This document shows, piece after piece, positions 34,999-47,095 of a stretch of 64,000 bases of DNA. Origin of the DNA: Homalodisca vitripennis (lineage: Eukaryota > Arthropoda > Insecta > Hemiptera > Cicadellidae); contig NC_060207.1 in NCBI RefSeq assembly GCF_021130785.1, positions 101,907,001-101,971,000 on the forward strand. The letters are read 5' to 3'. Under the pieces are notes generated by a model. It did not search any database, was not told the origin of the DNA, and saw nothing but the letters and a program-made list of their open reading frames with translations. The number at the start of each line of letters is the position of its first letter. Position 1 is the first letter of the stretch. The position numbers were made by a program, and so were the translations under genes.

Positions 34999-35943
34999 GA
35001 TTTGTATTGTTTGATATTATTTTACTTTATATGTTTAAAATGAGTGCCTCTAATGAAAATTCATTGGGTTGTGAGGGGTGATCAGTAATAAGATTTGGCA
35101 AAAACCAAAGTGATTGAAGTTTATTCACTAACGTGTGAAGTTGCCATTAAAAATATAATCGCTGAAAATGGAGAGTGCCAGTGGTGCATTAGGTTTAAAA
35201 ATTACAAAATAAATGTGCACAGTAAACAACCTACCATTTTGACTAATAATAAAGCGGTTATAAAAGTCAACAAGAAGATTCTAGATTCACAATAAGAAAA
35301 GTTTACTGCATTAAATCATTACACATACGCTATAATATTACCTATTGTCAGGTGGGTATCGGACATTTTAACAAAGAATTACAATAATCCGTGAATGTGT
35401 GCATTATTGACATTTCTGGAGTATTTACACAATGATTTTCCCATATTTTTTGTTGAATCATAACTGTACAGGTGAATTGGATAAAACATTGGATCTGTGA
35501 GACCAGGCTATGGAGTGGAAGCACACATTCCCCTAAAAGATCAGGATAAGGCACATAAACAATGTTACCAAAGAAAATTATTTAAATGTTGATCCTCTGG
35601 ACAAATAAATACGACTATAGTGAATACAATTTGTAATAAAAAAAATCTTTAAATTATATAATCATTTTTACACAGTTCTAAACTGAGAACATCTTTTGGA
35701 TGTAGATGTAATTTCATTGTTTTATTCCAGTGGAGAAATTTAGAAAAATTCATCTAGTTTATGAGGACCTAATGAATGATCGAAGTATACTAAAATTATT
35801 AATAAATGAGCCTTATAACTTTGTATTTACAGTATGTCAATAGAAGCATACAAAATTTAAATGTGGTATTGTAGGGCTAAAAATTTTTCACCAATAAGAT
35901 ACATAATTTTTTTATATAGTTTTTGGATCCTCTAGAAGATATC
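34999..35943. other. Gap with one unrecognised ORF
   Basis: A 66-codon plus-strand ORF at 35095-35295 (MAKTKVIEVYSLTCEVAIKN) directly follows the minisatellite. I do not recognise it, and it may belong to the same unknown repeat. The rest is AT-rich. Confidence 0.35.
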
Positions 35944-36002
35944 AGGGTGGCCACTAAAAAACTCATTTCAAGCCAAATAGACTGTAGTACTGTATTTAAC
36001 CC

Positions 36003-36215
36003 TTACGCCGAGTGCAACGGTGACAGTATATCGTAACCAGTTCTATTTACAAGAAATGCGGTGCTCCACCAAATTTCATCGCTAGCGAAATGCAAGAAAT
36101 TTGGAAACAATTTATCGCTATCACCAGCATTGCAGTTCAGAGGTTTGCGGTGGACGAACTTTCGGTACGTAACAATGATTTCCCCGATACATAAGGTCTC
36201 TCCATCTACTTTCAT
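36003..36215 (-). other. Unrecognised 70-codon ORF
   Basis: The ORF begins MKVDGETLCIGEIIVTYRKF on the minus strand and spans a GC-richer patch. It ends 6 bp from a TTAACCCTTACGCCGAGTGC sequence that looks like a piggyBac-type end. I cannot identify it. Confidence 0.25.
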
Positions 36216-37735
36216 CTGAACTCTACTTAATCAATTCATCCTTTGGGGGAGTGGTAGCAAACCTAAGAATACCACACTACTTCAAAGTAACAATTAGAGA
36301 TTCAGGGAAATGAATATATTTAAATTACAAGTCAGAACCTCTACCTTCTCTTTTAAAATAATAGAAGTGGTAGATTATAAAATGAGCTTCCAGAATATAT
36401 TCATGTATGTAAAAATGTATGGATATATTTACATTTAGAGAGAATCTATTTATGTACAACACATAGTACGACATATAGATAACATAAAATTTAGCGATCA
36501 CCGGTTTCCGCTAAGCAGCTAAGTCTGCATATAGAACCAGCAGACACAATGGCCTTGGCAAATATAAACATAGAAATACGAACATCAATTGAAATATTAT
36601 TTATGAATTACGGTATTTTGTTACTATATGGTTCTAAATAGATTTTATACACAAAGAACTACAAAACTTTGTTTTACCAATCGGTAATTTTCATACTGCT
36701 GATTGTTTTTTTCCACGAATAGACAGAGCAGACTCTCGACAATGTGTCAAAATAAATATAAGAAATACTAATTATTGCTAAAATATTTATTAAATAACAG
36801 TAGAGTTTTAATTTGGTTATACAATCTACATTTTTCATACGGGAAGCACAAACACGTTTTAGCAATAGATCATTTGGATACTGCCGATCAGTAGTTGTCC
36901 GTGAATAAATTATTTTTTGGATTCGAGTTTAGGTTAACCCATTTCAGGTAGTATATTGTGAAATCAAGATTTTTTTCAACCTTATTTAAGCACTTCTGTT
37001 GGCATCGAAATCGAGTGAAAAGAGCCGCGGTATCGAGTATCGGAAACAATCCATCCCTAGTAAAAATTCCAGGGACATTATAAAAACTCACGCATGTTTC
37101 CCGGAGTTCGAAATTCATACACAATGCACGCTTTTCCAGATTCTCATCGTTGTCACTTGCCCTGGTTAGAGTCCTGCGAAAGTATCATGGCTCTCAATAT
37201 TCCACTGACAGCCAATACATGAAGAATGCATCAGAAAATTATCTGCCTATGGAAGTTACAGAAGTGTGATTAGTTCGCGATCTGTAGAATAAGTACATAG
37301 ACACCAGTAAAGAATGGTACTTTTTACAGTTGCACCCAGAATACAAGCACAATTAATGTTATCAATTACTGGCTTCTAAATATTTTGTGTTGGACTTTAC
37401 GGTAGTGAAACAGAGTCACTGCAACACAACTATGAAGTAACGCACAAAAGGCTGTGGTTCGTCACATCGTGTTCATTAGATTATAGTCATGGACTACGAA
37501 ACATGACATAAGACTTCTTTATACACATTGAACTATTTGGTTTCAATATTTCTAATCGTCCGACCTATAATCTCGTGTGCGGGTAAGTCTTTCAGGTAAA
37601 TAGTTGATGGGAGAACTGACAGGATTTCTAGCTGTCGTTCAACGAATCCCACTCTGACGACGAAAACTGATGTGCGTGATTGATTCGGTCGGCTGGCGCT
37701 TTGCTGTATATAGACTGGCGACAACATACGCTGCA
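36216..37735. other. Unrecognised interval inside the bounded segment
   Basis: Short minus-strand ORFs at 36674-36865, 36888-37124 and 37533-37736 match nothing I know. Composition is closer to 40% GC at 37000-37700 than in neighbouring gaps, but no conserved block is seen. Confidence 0.35.
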
Positions 37736-38014
37736 TTTACACTGGCAAGTAAAGTTGCGAGAAAATTGGTACAACTACTGTCGCGTAATGTGAACAAGGT
37801 AAGCAATTTTACTCATGAGAACTTCACAAGTACTTGCTACAGTTGTATTGCTGGTTGTTCCGAGAATCAATACGAAGTCTGTGCAGCACACTCTGTTCAT
37901 TGATCTCCAGTTCTTGCAAACAACTGAGAGAGCTCTTGCACCTGTTTAGACGCGATTTTTACAAAATACAAAAATAAACAACACAAGAATTGCACAATTT
38001 TTTGCCAGTGTAAA
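37736..38014. mobile_element. Small inverted-repeat (MITE-like) element
   Basis: TTTACACTGGCAA (37736-37748) is repeated exactly in inverted orientation at 38002-38014, giving a 279-bp unit. Flanks do not show an unambiguous target duplication (TTA inside the left end, TAA inside the right). It has no coding capacity. Confidence 0.5.
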
Positions 38015-38755
38015 CACAGTTTAGTTGTGGTTTGGATGTAACCGTGATATCATAACATCACTATATTGTTTTAACCTACGTAATCTGAAGACCTGTTGGA
38101 ACGTTTGTGAGGAGCACTCGTTTTAAAGTTTAATGTTTCTGTTGTACATATGGAGAACACTCAACACTAGCCATGACAGACGTGAGTGGCAGGGCGGTAC
38201 CACTTATCCGCCACCAATTCTGGACAATAAATGTTTCTCCTGCCGCTCAGCTCTCAGATGCATTCTGCTCTTGCTGCGCAACACGTCGAACGCAAACACG
38301 CCCTTCTTGGCGTTACTTGTTGTAGCTTACCCACTAATTTCTTCTCCAAAAGGTATCTTATCAGGCCTGGTAAAAATCTGACTGAAATTCTGGTGTTAAT
38401 AAAAACAGGTTGCACAAACCGTCAAACATACGAGAAAAACTGCCCTCTCAGACAAAACAGGCTGAAGAAAGATGTGCCTTGGCGGACTGGGAGGCTAGAG
38501 ACACTAAGAAATAAAACTAGGAAATTACTAAAATTGGCAATAAGGACAGATGACTGAATCCCTTATTTACACACCCAAAACGAATATAAAAAAGAATTAA
38601 GAAAGAACAAAAGAAGAATTTGGAGAAATTTCTGCAAAAATATAAACAGGCTGCCAGGCTTAAAAAAACTCTCCACACTGACCTTACGGGGTCGTTAGTA
38701 AAGGCCAACGGAGACCTTAGAACTGCTTCTGGAGACGCACTTTTCAGGGGGTCAC

Positions 38756-39850
38756 TTGACTCGAAATGAGGATATTTATTCTCTAGTTGAGGGAAGATCC
38801 AGTCGGGAAGTTGCAAAAGCCAGACAGCGGTCTAAAAGACTGTTCACACACGAAAGAATTAAATGGGCAATAAGATCATTCAAGCCATTTAAATCTCCTG
38901 GGGCGGATGGAGTTTTTCCAGCCCTTCTTCAAGAGGGGCTGGACAACCTATTAAATACTCTAATCATTCTGTTCAGAAGCAGTTACGCCTTGGGATATAT
39001 TCCAAGAAACTGGAGGATAGCACTGGTGGTGTTAGTGCAGAAAAAAGAGATCCGAATCAATCCAACTTGTACAGACCCATAAGCTTAACCTCCTTCATGG
39101 TGAAAACTTTATAAATAGACACATTAGGGATGAAACCTTGGCAGTTCACCCACTTAGTTTCACACAACTTTCTTATATAGAAGGTAAATCAACTACCACC
39201 GCTCTATACAGCTTAGTGGAAGCGATGGAGAACACTTTAAAAAAAAAAAGGAAGCTCTAGTCAGTGTCTTCATGGACATTGAAGGAGCTGTTGACTGAGT
39301 TGCATATTAATCCATGGAGACTGCTATGGAATGTTTTTGAGTTTCCTCAGATGTAGTCAAATGGACAGTAGCCCTCCTAAAAAGCAGACAAGTGAAGGCA
39401 AAGTACGGAGACAAATCTGCCATAATCACGGCCCGGAAAGACTGCCCCCAGGGGGAGTTTTGTCTCCTCTCCTGTGGGCGATGGTGGTAGATGATCTTCT
39501 TAGCAAAGCAGAGAAGAAGGGAACAAGGCTATGCACAAGGATGACCTAGTGCTTATGGTCAAAGGAAAAACAAAGGCACGCTGGAAAGCCTAATTCAAGA
39601 AGAATTAAACCTCATTACTGGTGTCATGGGGAAGATCTACAGATCAACCCATATAAAACAAATATGATAACCTTTACCAGGAAAAGAAAGTTCCAGCCAA
39701 CACAACCTGTCCTGGAAGGAATCAGAATAAAACAAACAAAGGAAGTGAAATATCTGGGTATAATCCTGGATGAGAGGCTTACTTATCCAAAGTGACAATG
39801 GCCCCTGGGCCTGTACGAGATTTTTTGGATTTAAATGGGGATATAAACCC
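38756..39850 (+). pseudogene. LINE reverse transcriptase, broken
   Basis: The block FKPFKSPGADGVFPALLQEGL (38876-38945) with WRIALVVLVQKK (about 39010-39045) is the RT fingers region. PPGGVLSPLLWAMVVDDLL (39450-39510) is the conserved box before the active site. The catalytic YxDD region at 39530-39545 reads DDLVLMVKGKTKA only after a frame change, with the preceding residues altered. KEVKYLGIILDERLTY at 39745-39790 is the thumb box. Several stops make it non-functional. Confidence 0.85.
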
Positions 39851-40284
39851 AAAATGATGTACTAGATCTATGAAACTATAATAAAACCGATGGTCACATA
39901 TGCTGCCTTAGTGTGGTGGCCCTAAGTAGAACAAACAACAGCTGATAAGAGGCTACAGTCATCAAAGGCTAGCTTGTTTAAGCATTACAGGAGCGATAAG
40001 CTCCTGCCCAATACTAGCAATTGAAGTGGTCCTGGGATAGACTCCTCTGGGGCAGGAGGTGATGAGCACAGCCGCTCTAACTGTAATGAAGCTTCTAGGA
40101 AAAAAGGTAATAAATACTACCTCCTTAGAAGGTCATATGAATATAATGCAGGAATTTCCTGAGGCTGAAATGCTAACCAATGTGTCAGAAGCAATGGTTA
40201 AGAAATACTCCTTTGAAAAACCATATACTGTCTCTATCGATGGAAGGGAGAAATGGATTAAACAGGAGGTCTAACATACAAAAG

Positions 40285-40706
40285 GAGTTCTGAAGTTTTA
40301 CACAGATGGTTCACGCCTTGACTCTAGGGCAGGATACTGAATATACGGACCAGGAGTTAACACAGCAGTGCCCCTGGGAAAACATGCCACGGTCTTCCAA
40401 GCGGAAGTCATGGCAATAGACTCATGCTCCAGAAGATTCATACAAATGAGAACAAAAGGAGTAAAATACAAAAAGGTATCTGATAGTCAGGCTGCACTAA
40501 AGGCACTTGATACCTGTTCGTTTGACTCGAAAGCAGTCTGGGAATGTAAGATTGCTCTACTTGAGCTGGCTACGAATAACAGAGTAACACTCGGTTGGGT
40601 GCCAGGCCATGAGGGCATTCGTGGAAATGAAAAAGCAGACATCCTTGCCAAAAAGGGAGCGGAGTCCATAATGGTGGGGCCTGAGCTTTCTCAGGCTGCG
40701 GGATAG
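40285..40706 (+). pseudogene. LINE-encoded RNase H domain
   Basis: Catalytic positions are visible: the D of FYTDGS (about 40300), E of FQAEVMA (about 40400), D of VSDSQAA (about 40480) and D of GNEKADILA (about 40635). They lie in the order of ribonuclease H, with the GWVPGHEGIRGNEKAD motif intact. One in-frame TGA at about 40340 interrupts an otherwise open frame of 140 codons. In I-group LINEs this domain removes the RNA strand during target-primed reverse transcription. Confidence 0.88.
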
Positions 40707-40929
40707 CTATCTCCAACAGCAAAGCTCTTGTAAAATATTGGGAAAAGAGCTTTTAGGACTAAGCGCGGGGAAAAACCGTCCTTTTCCCTCAGGACAAAAA
40801 AAACAAAAACAAAATATACTCCACTACACTAGTGAAGGCAACCCTCAGATGAAGACCTTCATTCACAATTCCACGTCGCATAAAATACGATGTTTCAAGA
40901 TTAATCAGTTCTTGATTCAAGGAGCTGTC

Positions 40930-41117
40930 AAATTATGTCTTGGTTTTATAAATTCTTGGGAGATGAAAAAAAACTGTTTTTTAAATTTTTCCCGGTTCTC
41001 AGGAAGATTCCCGGTTTTATCCCCAACCCATTAAATTTCCGGCTTAGTCCTGGTTTTTTCCTGGCCCATTACATTCCCAGCTTATTCCCGATTTTCCCAG
41101 TCAGGTGGCCACCCTGG
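40930..41117. repeat. CCCGG/CCTGG-rich subterminal repeat region
   Basis: Short motifs of the CCCGGTTTT / CCTGGTTTT / CCCAGCTTATTCCC type recur about every 18-22 bp up to the CAGGTGGCCACCCTG end. This looks like the subterminal region of a DNA transposon. Confidence 0.6.
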
Positions 41118-42716
41118 ATATTCATAAGATATGTGTTTAGAAAATCCAACTTTGAATCCTTTGTATACTTTCTGGATTCTCTTAAGGATTATTCATGTGA
41201 CCTATTTGATTAGAAAGTTCCAAATTTCACACATAAATATTACTTTCTAAAATAGAGTTTAAATCTTTTTTCAAATTTTACTATTAGCTAACTATGTTTT
41301 ACTTAAAGCCACCTAAATATAAGTACAATGTTTTAAATTTTATTAGGCTTATTCTTATCTCACCGATTTTTAACGTAGTGGATCTACTATACATGTTTAA
41401 AAATTTTCAATAAATCCAGCCTCCAGCTCTCCTGCGGATAAAGAATTTTAAATTATATTATAAATAATGTTATGAAGCTTAATGTGCAAATTTCACATTT
41501 TTGCAAGTTTTACACAAACAATGAAACACTTCCAATGTTTTTGTTAAGATAATTTGTTTTTCATGAATATTGGTATTAATTTAACTGAACCAAATTCATC
41601 ATCACTTCATTGTACAAAATAGAAGTGTAAAACTAATTCCTGGATGACAAACCAAATGAATACAAATTTACTTTCAAGAACATAGACTAGTTTTAGTAAA
41701 AAAAAACTAACTCTGATAACACTACAGAATGGTGTTTAACATTAGCTGTAACTGTTAAATTGAGTGATAAATCAACTACTTAGAACATAGATTCATAAAA
41801 TTTGACTCAGACTACATCAAAATAGCTTTGCTACTTCTACATGTTAACGGCAGCTCACCTACAAATAACAACATGTTCTACAAGAACTACATCACTCTCA
41901 GATGGACTCACTCAGAGCTGGATGTTGTGAGTGCTTGTACAGCGTTGCCCTCTCCAATACCAAGAAACTTGCTCACTTTACCAGTGGTGAACAGAATTAG
42001 TGCGGTAGAACATCACAATTATCAAATTACTTAACTAATCTGAGTCCCTTGCTGCAGGCTTATCAAGGTAACCCATGGAAATACCCACACACAAAAATGA
42101 AACAAAATTAATTTGCTAATTGTAAACTGCATTGATGTCAAATTTCACCGAGGTCAAGAATATTAGTTAGCATCAATGTTAGCATCAAGAATATTAGTTA
42201 GCAATCAATTAGCATCAATGTAATTTTGATCTATAAAACTGGATATGTTTATAAGAGCACGTAAATACAGAATAATCCAAAACGAATACTTCACCAGTAA
42301 CATAATGAACATGTCTATGTCTGAAATTTCATTATAACTTTCAAACAATTTTCATTAAGGTCAAAACGCAAAATATTCCAATTACTATAACTTAGTCCAT
42401 TAAGTACTGAATGTATTACTGTACATGTTTTAAGGAGTTTTGCAAGCATCTGTTAAAAGTAAATAATAAGAACATAAAATTACTAACATACTGAAATAAA
42501 AATCCAAAATAAAGTCAAATTTATTACAAATAAAAAATACACAACTTAAACATTTACATTTTAGAAAACAACACAGGAACAAAAAATGTGTTGTTTGTGC
42601 CCGGTGAAACACCCTAAAAATCTGGCAAAGTCAAACATTTACTTCAACAAACAAGTTTTATATCACCAATAAAAGTTCCTGTTGGTATTTTACATATTTC
42701 TGACCTGAATCGTAAT
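41118..42716. other. AT-rich gap; short local repeats
   Basis: AGAATATTAGTTAGCATCAATGTTAGCATCAA-like units repeat two to three times at about 42160-42225. The ORF at 41828-42034 is unrecognised. No other structure is visible. Confidence 0.45.
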
Positions 42717-42720
42717 TTAA

Positions 42721-44070
42721 CCCTTTGAGTGCCACGGGTATTTTCCGAAGGCATATGCATAAAGTGCCACGCTGTTTTTCGCATATTTGTAAGCTTTTGG
42801 GAAAAAGGCTGTTGTAAAATAACTACCAAACAGATTTCCATCATTTTGTTGTTCTTTTTTTTCTTATTAAATGCAGAATATGATACATATCGTTACAAAT
42901 AAAATTTGATTTATAAAAATATAAAAATTTCAGTATTTATAAAAAATGTTTTTTACTTTTGTATAAAAAGTTAAGTTTCGACCTAATTTGTGTGTATACG
43001 GTATTTTTAAGATTTTTTCTTTATACCATGATAAAGGTCATATGATTCTAAATAAAACTCATGTGTAATATCTTATTCTAGAATTTTAAAAACATGGAAT
43101 TATATGTAGTAACAAAATGCTGCCCAGTACCGACATTTTATAAACTGTACTTCATTTGTCAGAGTTTAGAAATTACTTAGTAATGATGTAGTTTTCCCAA
43201 TAAATCTAATAAAACATTAATACAACACAAATAATTATGATTAGTAAGTTTAGAAACTAATACTTGCTAACATATTTACATAAAAGTTTACATTTACTAA
43301 ATAATAACCCTAATAATATTTACACTGAAAATTCACGTTTTTCGCTTGAACACAACTCAAATCATACATTACTTTTGTAAAGAAATACAGTACAATAGTA
43401 TAAGTTACCATTTTATTTTGTATTTACTCAAATGCTTGGTTATCGGCACATAAACAACAAGAAAAGCCGTTACGCAACACGGTACTCGTCCGCTACGTCG
43501 CGTGACTGGAAGACAGAATCATCTTACAGGTACTTATCACAGCCCACTATTTTTGGACAAGTTTTCTTTATCAGAGATCAAAATAAACTTCATTATACAT
43601 TCCTTCTTCCATAATGAATCGAAAAATACTTGATGAGTCATTCTTCCTATCCCCAAATAGACACACGAATGACCTGACATTTCGAATAATGAAACGTTGT
43701 TCTTATAGTTTTCTTATTTAATTGATTGTCGTAATAACTTGTAAATTCCAAAATAGGTTAAATAAAGTCAGTTGTTTTTAATACTGTAATTTATTTTGTC
43801 CCCGATAAGGAAAACTCGTCCAAAAATAGTGCCTTCTTGATAAGTACCCAAACAACATCAGTTTCACAGATAAAATAGTAGAGAAACAACATAAAACTCG
43901 TATTTATTGATAGTTTGGAACCTATTGAATACAGCCGTCTGTTTATTTGGCCAAAATAATCTTGTACTATATAAAATATTATCAAAATACGAAACGTCAA
44001 AATTGGCGACGCTGGCACTTTATGCACTTTTTGTACCGTCAAAATGAGCGACGCTGTGGCACTCAAAGGG
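42721..44070. mobile_element. piggyBac-type non-autonomous element A (1,350 bp)
   Basis: Ends CCCTTTGAGTGCCAC (42721-42735; complement 44056-44070) are flanked by TTAA on both sides (42717-42720, 44071-44074). A second, internal inverted pair, ATGCATAAAGTGCCACGCT near 42765-42783 and its complement near 44007-44026, echoes the terminal-plus-internal repeat layout of piggyBac elements. No transposase is encoded. TTAA plus CCC ends makes the family assignment good. Confidence 0.85.
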
Positions 44071-44580
44071 TTAATAAGCTAAAATATTTAGTTATCAAAA
44101 ACAACAAAAAACTCACAAAGATTGACTCCTGTAAGCAACGATTTCAGCTGACAATATGTATAGCTAAAATCATCTGTAGTCTAGAGACAGCATTTAGGAA
44201 AAAGTAAAACTAACGTGTGGATACATCAATCATGCAGTTTTTCTAGTTTATTACTATATAAAATGCATTGCAGAATATCATGAATTATAGATGTAACATT
44301 TGCAGTAAATGTCAACTTAACCTCACGTAACACGATGTTAGCACTACTAAGCGGCTTGCTGAAATCATGTGGTGTGCTGTCAGCACTTGAAAATATCTAG
44401 TTGAAAATATCTAACCCATGGTTTTGATCTTTTGTTCATAATTAAGATAATGGGAGATGTGCATGATATTTCGTCATTTTCAAATGTTTACAAAAGTTAT
44501 AAATACCAACAAATCCAGGTAATTGAGGCAAATATTAATTAACCACCATCTCACTTAAATTTACATTACTGGTTACTTAA

Positions 44581-44953
44581 CACGTTCACGAATACGTGTA
44601 CCCCATCGGGTGGGTGCACAGTGTGCTTGATCAGGTACACGTTGATATGAATTTCATTATTGCATTTTTATTGTTTGCCTGTCTTTGTGGTTTGTTAAAT
44701 GAGATGCTGTGCTTAAATATATATTTTCATTTCATATGTACCTTAGAATATTGTGTACCCCATTGGGTGGACGACTGCTTAATTTTTATGGTAAATTAAT
44801 TTTTTGTATACTAAAAAACTTTTTTGCTTTATTGCGAAGCCTACATACATTTCTGTATGTAACAACAATAAAAAACTATTACGGTTTTTGCGATTGTTGC
44901 TGAAAAATTTGATGGCAAATAAAAAAGTCTGAAAAGCTGTCATAGTGAACGTG
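44581..44953. mobile_element. piggyBac-like small element B (373 bp)
   Basis: CACGTTCAC at the left end (after TTAA, 44577-44580) pairs with GTGAACGTG at the right end (44945-44953), which is followed by TTGT where TTAA would be expected. TGTACCCCATYGGGTGG occurs twice inside (about 44598 and 44753). The 67-codon ORF within is probably fortuitous. Confidence 0.5.
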
Positions 44954-45656
44954 TTGTGTTAGTTGAGAATTATAAACTGACCCATAAACATGTAAGCTAT
45001 TTGTTAGTTTTCATTTCTATGAAAATAAGATGCTAACCTTTAGTGTAGTTTTCTGGTTTATTTTTATCATCTATTCATATTATTTGTGGTATTTCAGATT
45101 CAAAAATTATTTATTTTGTTATAAACACTATTTAATAAGGCACTTGAGTTTAACCAGTTCTTTAAAATTAAATAATCAGACAATTTAAATAATTCAGTTT
45201 AATCATATGAAAAATATGGAAGTAAATACTTTCTCCATATTGATATTTATTAGAATAACTTTTAGCAAGCCAAAGATGTGGGTGATGTTTCCAAAGATGC
45301 ATTGTATTGAGGTAACGACGTTTAAAGTCACAAAATTAAAAAAAAAACATTATAATATTTTAGACCTTATACACGTTATCAATTTTTACAAAAACATAAA
45401 TTAGGATTAATAAAAAGGTGACAAAAGATTAGGCATACTTGACTTTCACATCAAATGTAAAGATAAAGGTGGTGAGAGGTGGTTAGCTATATGTTGATTG
45501 TTACAAAGACAACAAAGTCTACCTATGCAGACCTTGCTCAGTTTAGTCTTTTTTTTTCCTTCCTGAGGGAAAAAGACAGTTTGTCCCCGTGCTTAGTCCT
45601 AAAAAAGGTTTAGTCTTAGTTATCATCATTCCTGCACTCATTCTAGAGTTTATTTA
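44954..45656. other. AT-rich gap, nothing recognised
   Basis: No conserved coding block. The ORF at 45207-45404 is unrecognised. Confidence 0.4.
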
Positions 45657-45686
45657 TAGTCCGGTCAATTTAGCCCAAAAATGGGG

Positions 45687-45974
45687 GTAACCTTGCATTA
45701 ATTCCCAGAAAACTGAAAATTTACATAGATGTAAATAGGGACACCATTATTATGAAATTGTGAAAAGTCCCCATCGATCCCATGTCTGCAAACATTTTTA
45801 TTTAAGATCATAGGTTGTAAAAATGATGGAGTAACCTTGCATTAATTCCCAGAAAACTGAAAATTTACATAGATGTAAATAGGGACACCATTATTATGAA
45901 ATTGTGAAAAGTCCCCCATAGATTATCCCATGTCTGCAAACATTTTTATTTAAGGTCATAGGTTGTAAAAATGG
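45687..45974 (+). repeat. 144-bp tandem duplication in the left arm
   Basis: GTAACCTTGCATTAATTCCC starts both units (45687 and 45831). The units are nearly identical; the second has a few extra bases around CCCCCATAGATTATCC. The right arm has only one such unit. Confidence 0.88.
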
Positions 45975-46264
45975 GTTTTTTTTTATTTTTCAGTGAAACG
46001 GTTAGTTTTATGATAAAATATATATGTAGATCATGCGATTATCTAAAAAAAATGTCCTTACCCTTCTTTACATAACACTAACCATTTTTGAGAAAAAAAA
46101 ACAATTACAGAATTTTCTTATGTTGTATTGTCTATAATAAGCATGACTAAGCTGCCTATGATATCACTGGGCTTGTAATATAAGTAAAACTATAAGTCTT
46201 CGTGACAAATACATTCATATTAACCGTTAATTCTGAGAATATGATCTTAAAAAGAATGGAGACA

Positions 46265-47095
46265 TTTTGGTCAAAGAGTAACTGTTGTATATAATGGTTA
46301 TACAGATTGTATGAAAAATATTAAAGCTGCCGAACAACGTCGCCATATGTCAAAAACATCGGCATCTTCTGATATTATCTTTGATCAATTTAAAGTTTCA
46401 ACTAGCCAACAAACATTTTTGTCAAACATTCATAATAAGTCTCGCTTAATTACAATGCTAAAAGAAAAATTAACCGCTGAACATATTCCAGTCAAGCAAG
46501 CTGACAGTGATAATGATGTACTCATTATAGAAACTGCAATAAATAAATTCAATCAAACTGATATGAATGTTGTTGGTGAAGATGTTGATCTACTGATATT
46601 ACTTACCGCTTGAACTCCAATTGAAAAAACTATTTATTTATTGAAACCCAGCAAAGGTCAGCAACCATCAAAAATATTTTCAAATACGAGTTTATCGGAT
46701 TATCCTAAATGTAAAAATCATGTGCTGTTTTTACATGCTATGACTGGCTGTGATTCAAAATCAGCAATGTTTCGAAGGGGTAAAACAACAATTTTTAAAT
46801 TGTTTGAAAAAGAAAATGTTATTACTTGAACAAGCTTCCGAAGATATCAACTCTTCACCAGAAACTCTAATCACCAATGGAATTCGCTTTCTTCTGTCTG
46901 TATATAGAGTTCCAAAAAAATTCTTCCATAGAAAAATTACGTTACTTATCTTTTGCAAAACAAACACGTAATAAAAACCCCTTGCCTTCCTCCAACCACG
47001 ACTTCTGCTTACCAATATTTTTATCGTGTATATTACCAGGTTCAGGTGTTAAAAACATTAAAAAAAACACGCTAGGTACACTACCTCATAGGTGG
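46265..47095 (+). pseudogene. TE-encoded PIN/FEN1-like nuclease, frameshifted
   Basis: The blocks in order are VVYNGYTDCMKNIKAAEQRR (about 46280-46335), SDIIFDQFKVSTSQQTFLSN...NKSRLITMLKEKL, VKQADSDNDVLIIETA, VVGEDVDLLILL (to 46613), FLHAMTGCDSKSAMFRRGK (46727-46790), and in other frames LRYLSFAKQTRNK and YRVYYQVQ (to about 47045). The acidic residues in ADSDNDVLI, GEDVDLL and GCDSKS sit where PIN/FEN1-type nucleases bind metal; the last is comparable to the GCDY turn. Related ORFs are frequent in insect and marine invertebrate genomes, where they travel with mobile elements. Stops after LLTA and VIT, plus frame changes, inactivate this copy. Confidence 0.65.

Larger units (their letters stand above)
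38390..40905 (+). mobile_element. LINE with RNase H domain (I/Loa-like), degenerate
   Basis: Plus-strand RT and RNase H blocks follow in order, all interrupted by frameshifts and stops. An in-order RT plus RNase H arrangement without an integrase is typical of I-group non-LTR retrotransposons. A 5' endonuclease is not recognisable; the first readable block is the linker before RT, at about 38400. The 3' tail is unclear and sequence similarity to LINE ends near 40900. Confidence 0.8.
35944..41117. mobile_element. Segment bounded by CAGGGTGGCCAC inverted ends
   Basis: CAGGGTGGCCAC at 35944-35955 and its reverse complement at 41106-41117 are flanked by GATAT on both sides (35939-35943, 41118-41122). 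This suggests one DNA element with a 5-bp duplication. The right end carries about 170 bp of CCCGG/CCTGG-rich subterminal sequence (40935-41105) that the left end lacks beyond 20 bp. The LINE (38390-40900) and a small inverted-repeat element (37736-38014) lie inside. No transposase for the outer element is recognised. The superfamily is undetermined and chance pairing is possible. Confidence 0.45.

Noticed and set aside
38231..38557. 108-codon plus-strand ORF before the LINE
   Set aside because: Only its last third overlaps the LINE linker; the rest is unrecognised and probably chance.
44596..44903. Two plus-strand ORFs
   Set aside because: They lie within the small TTAA-flanked element B and match no transposase.
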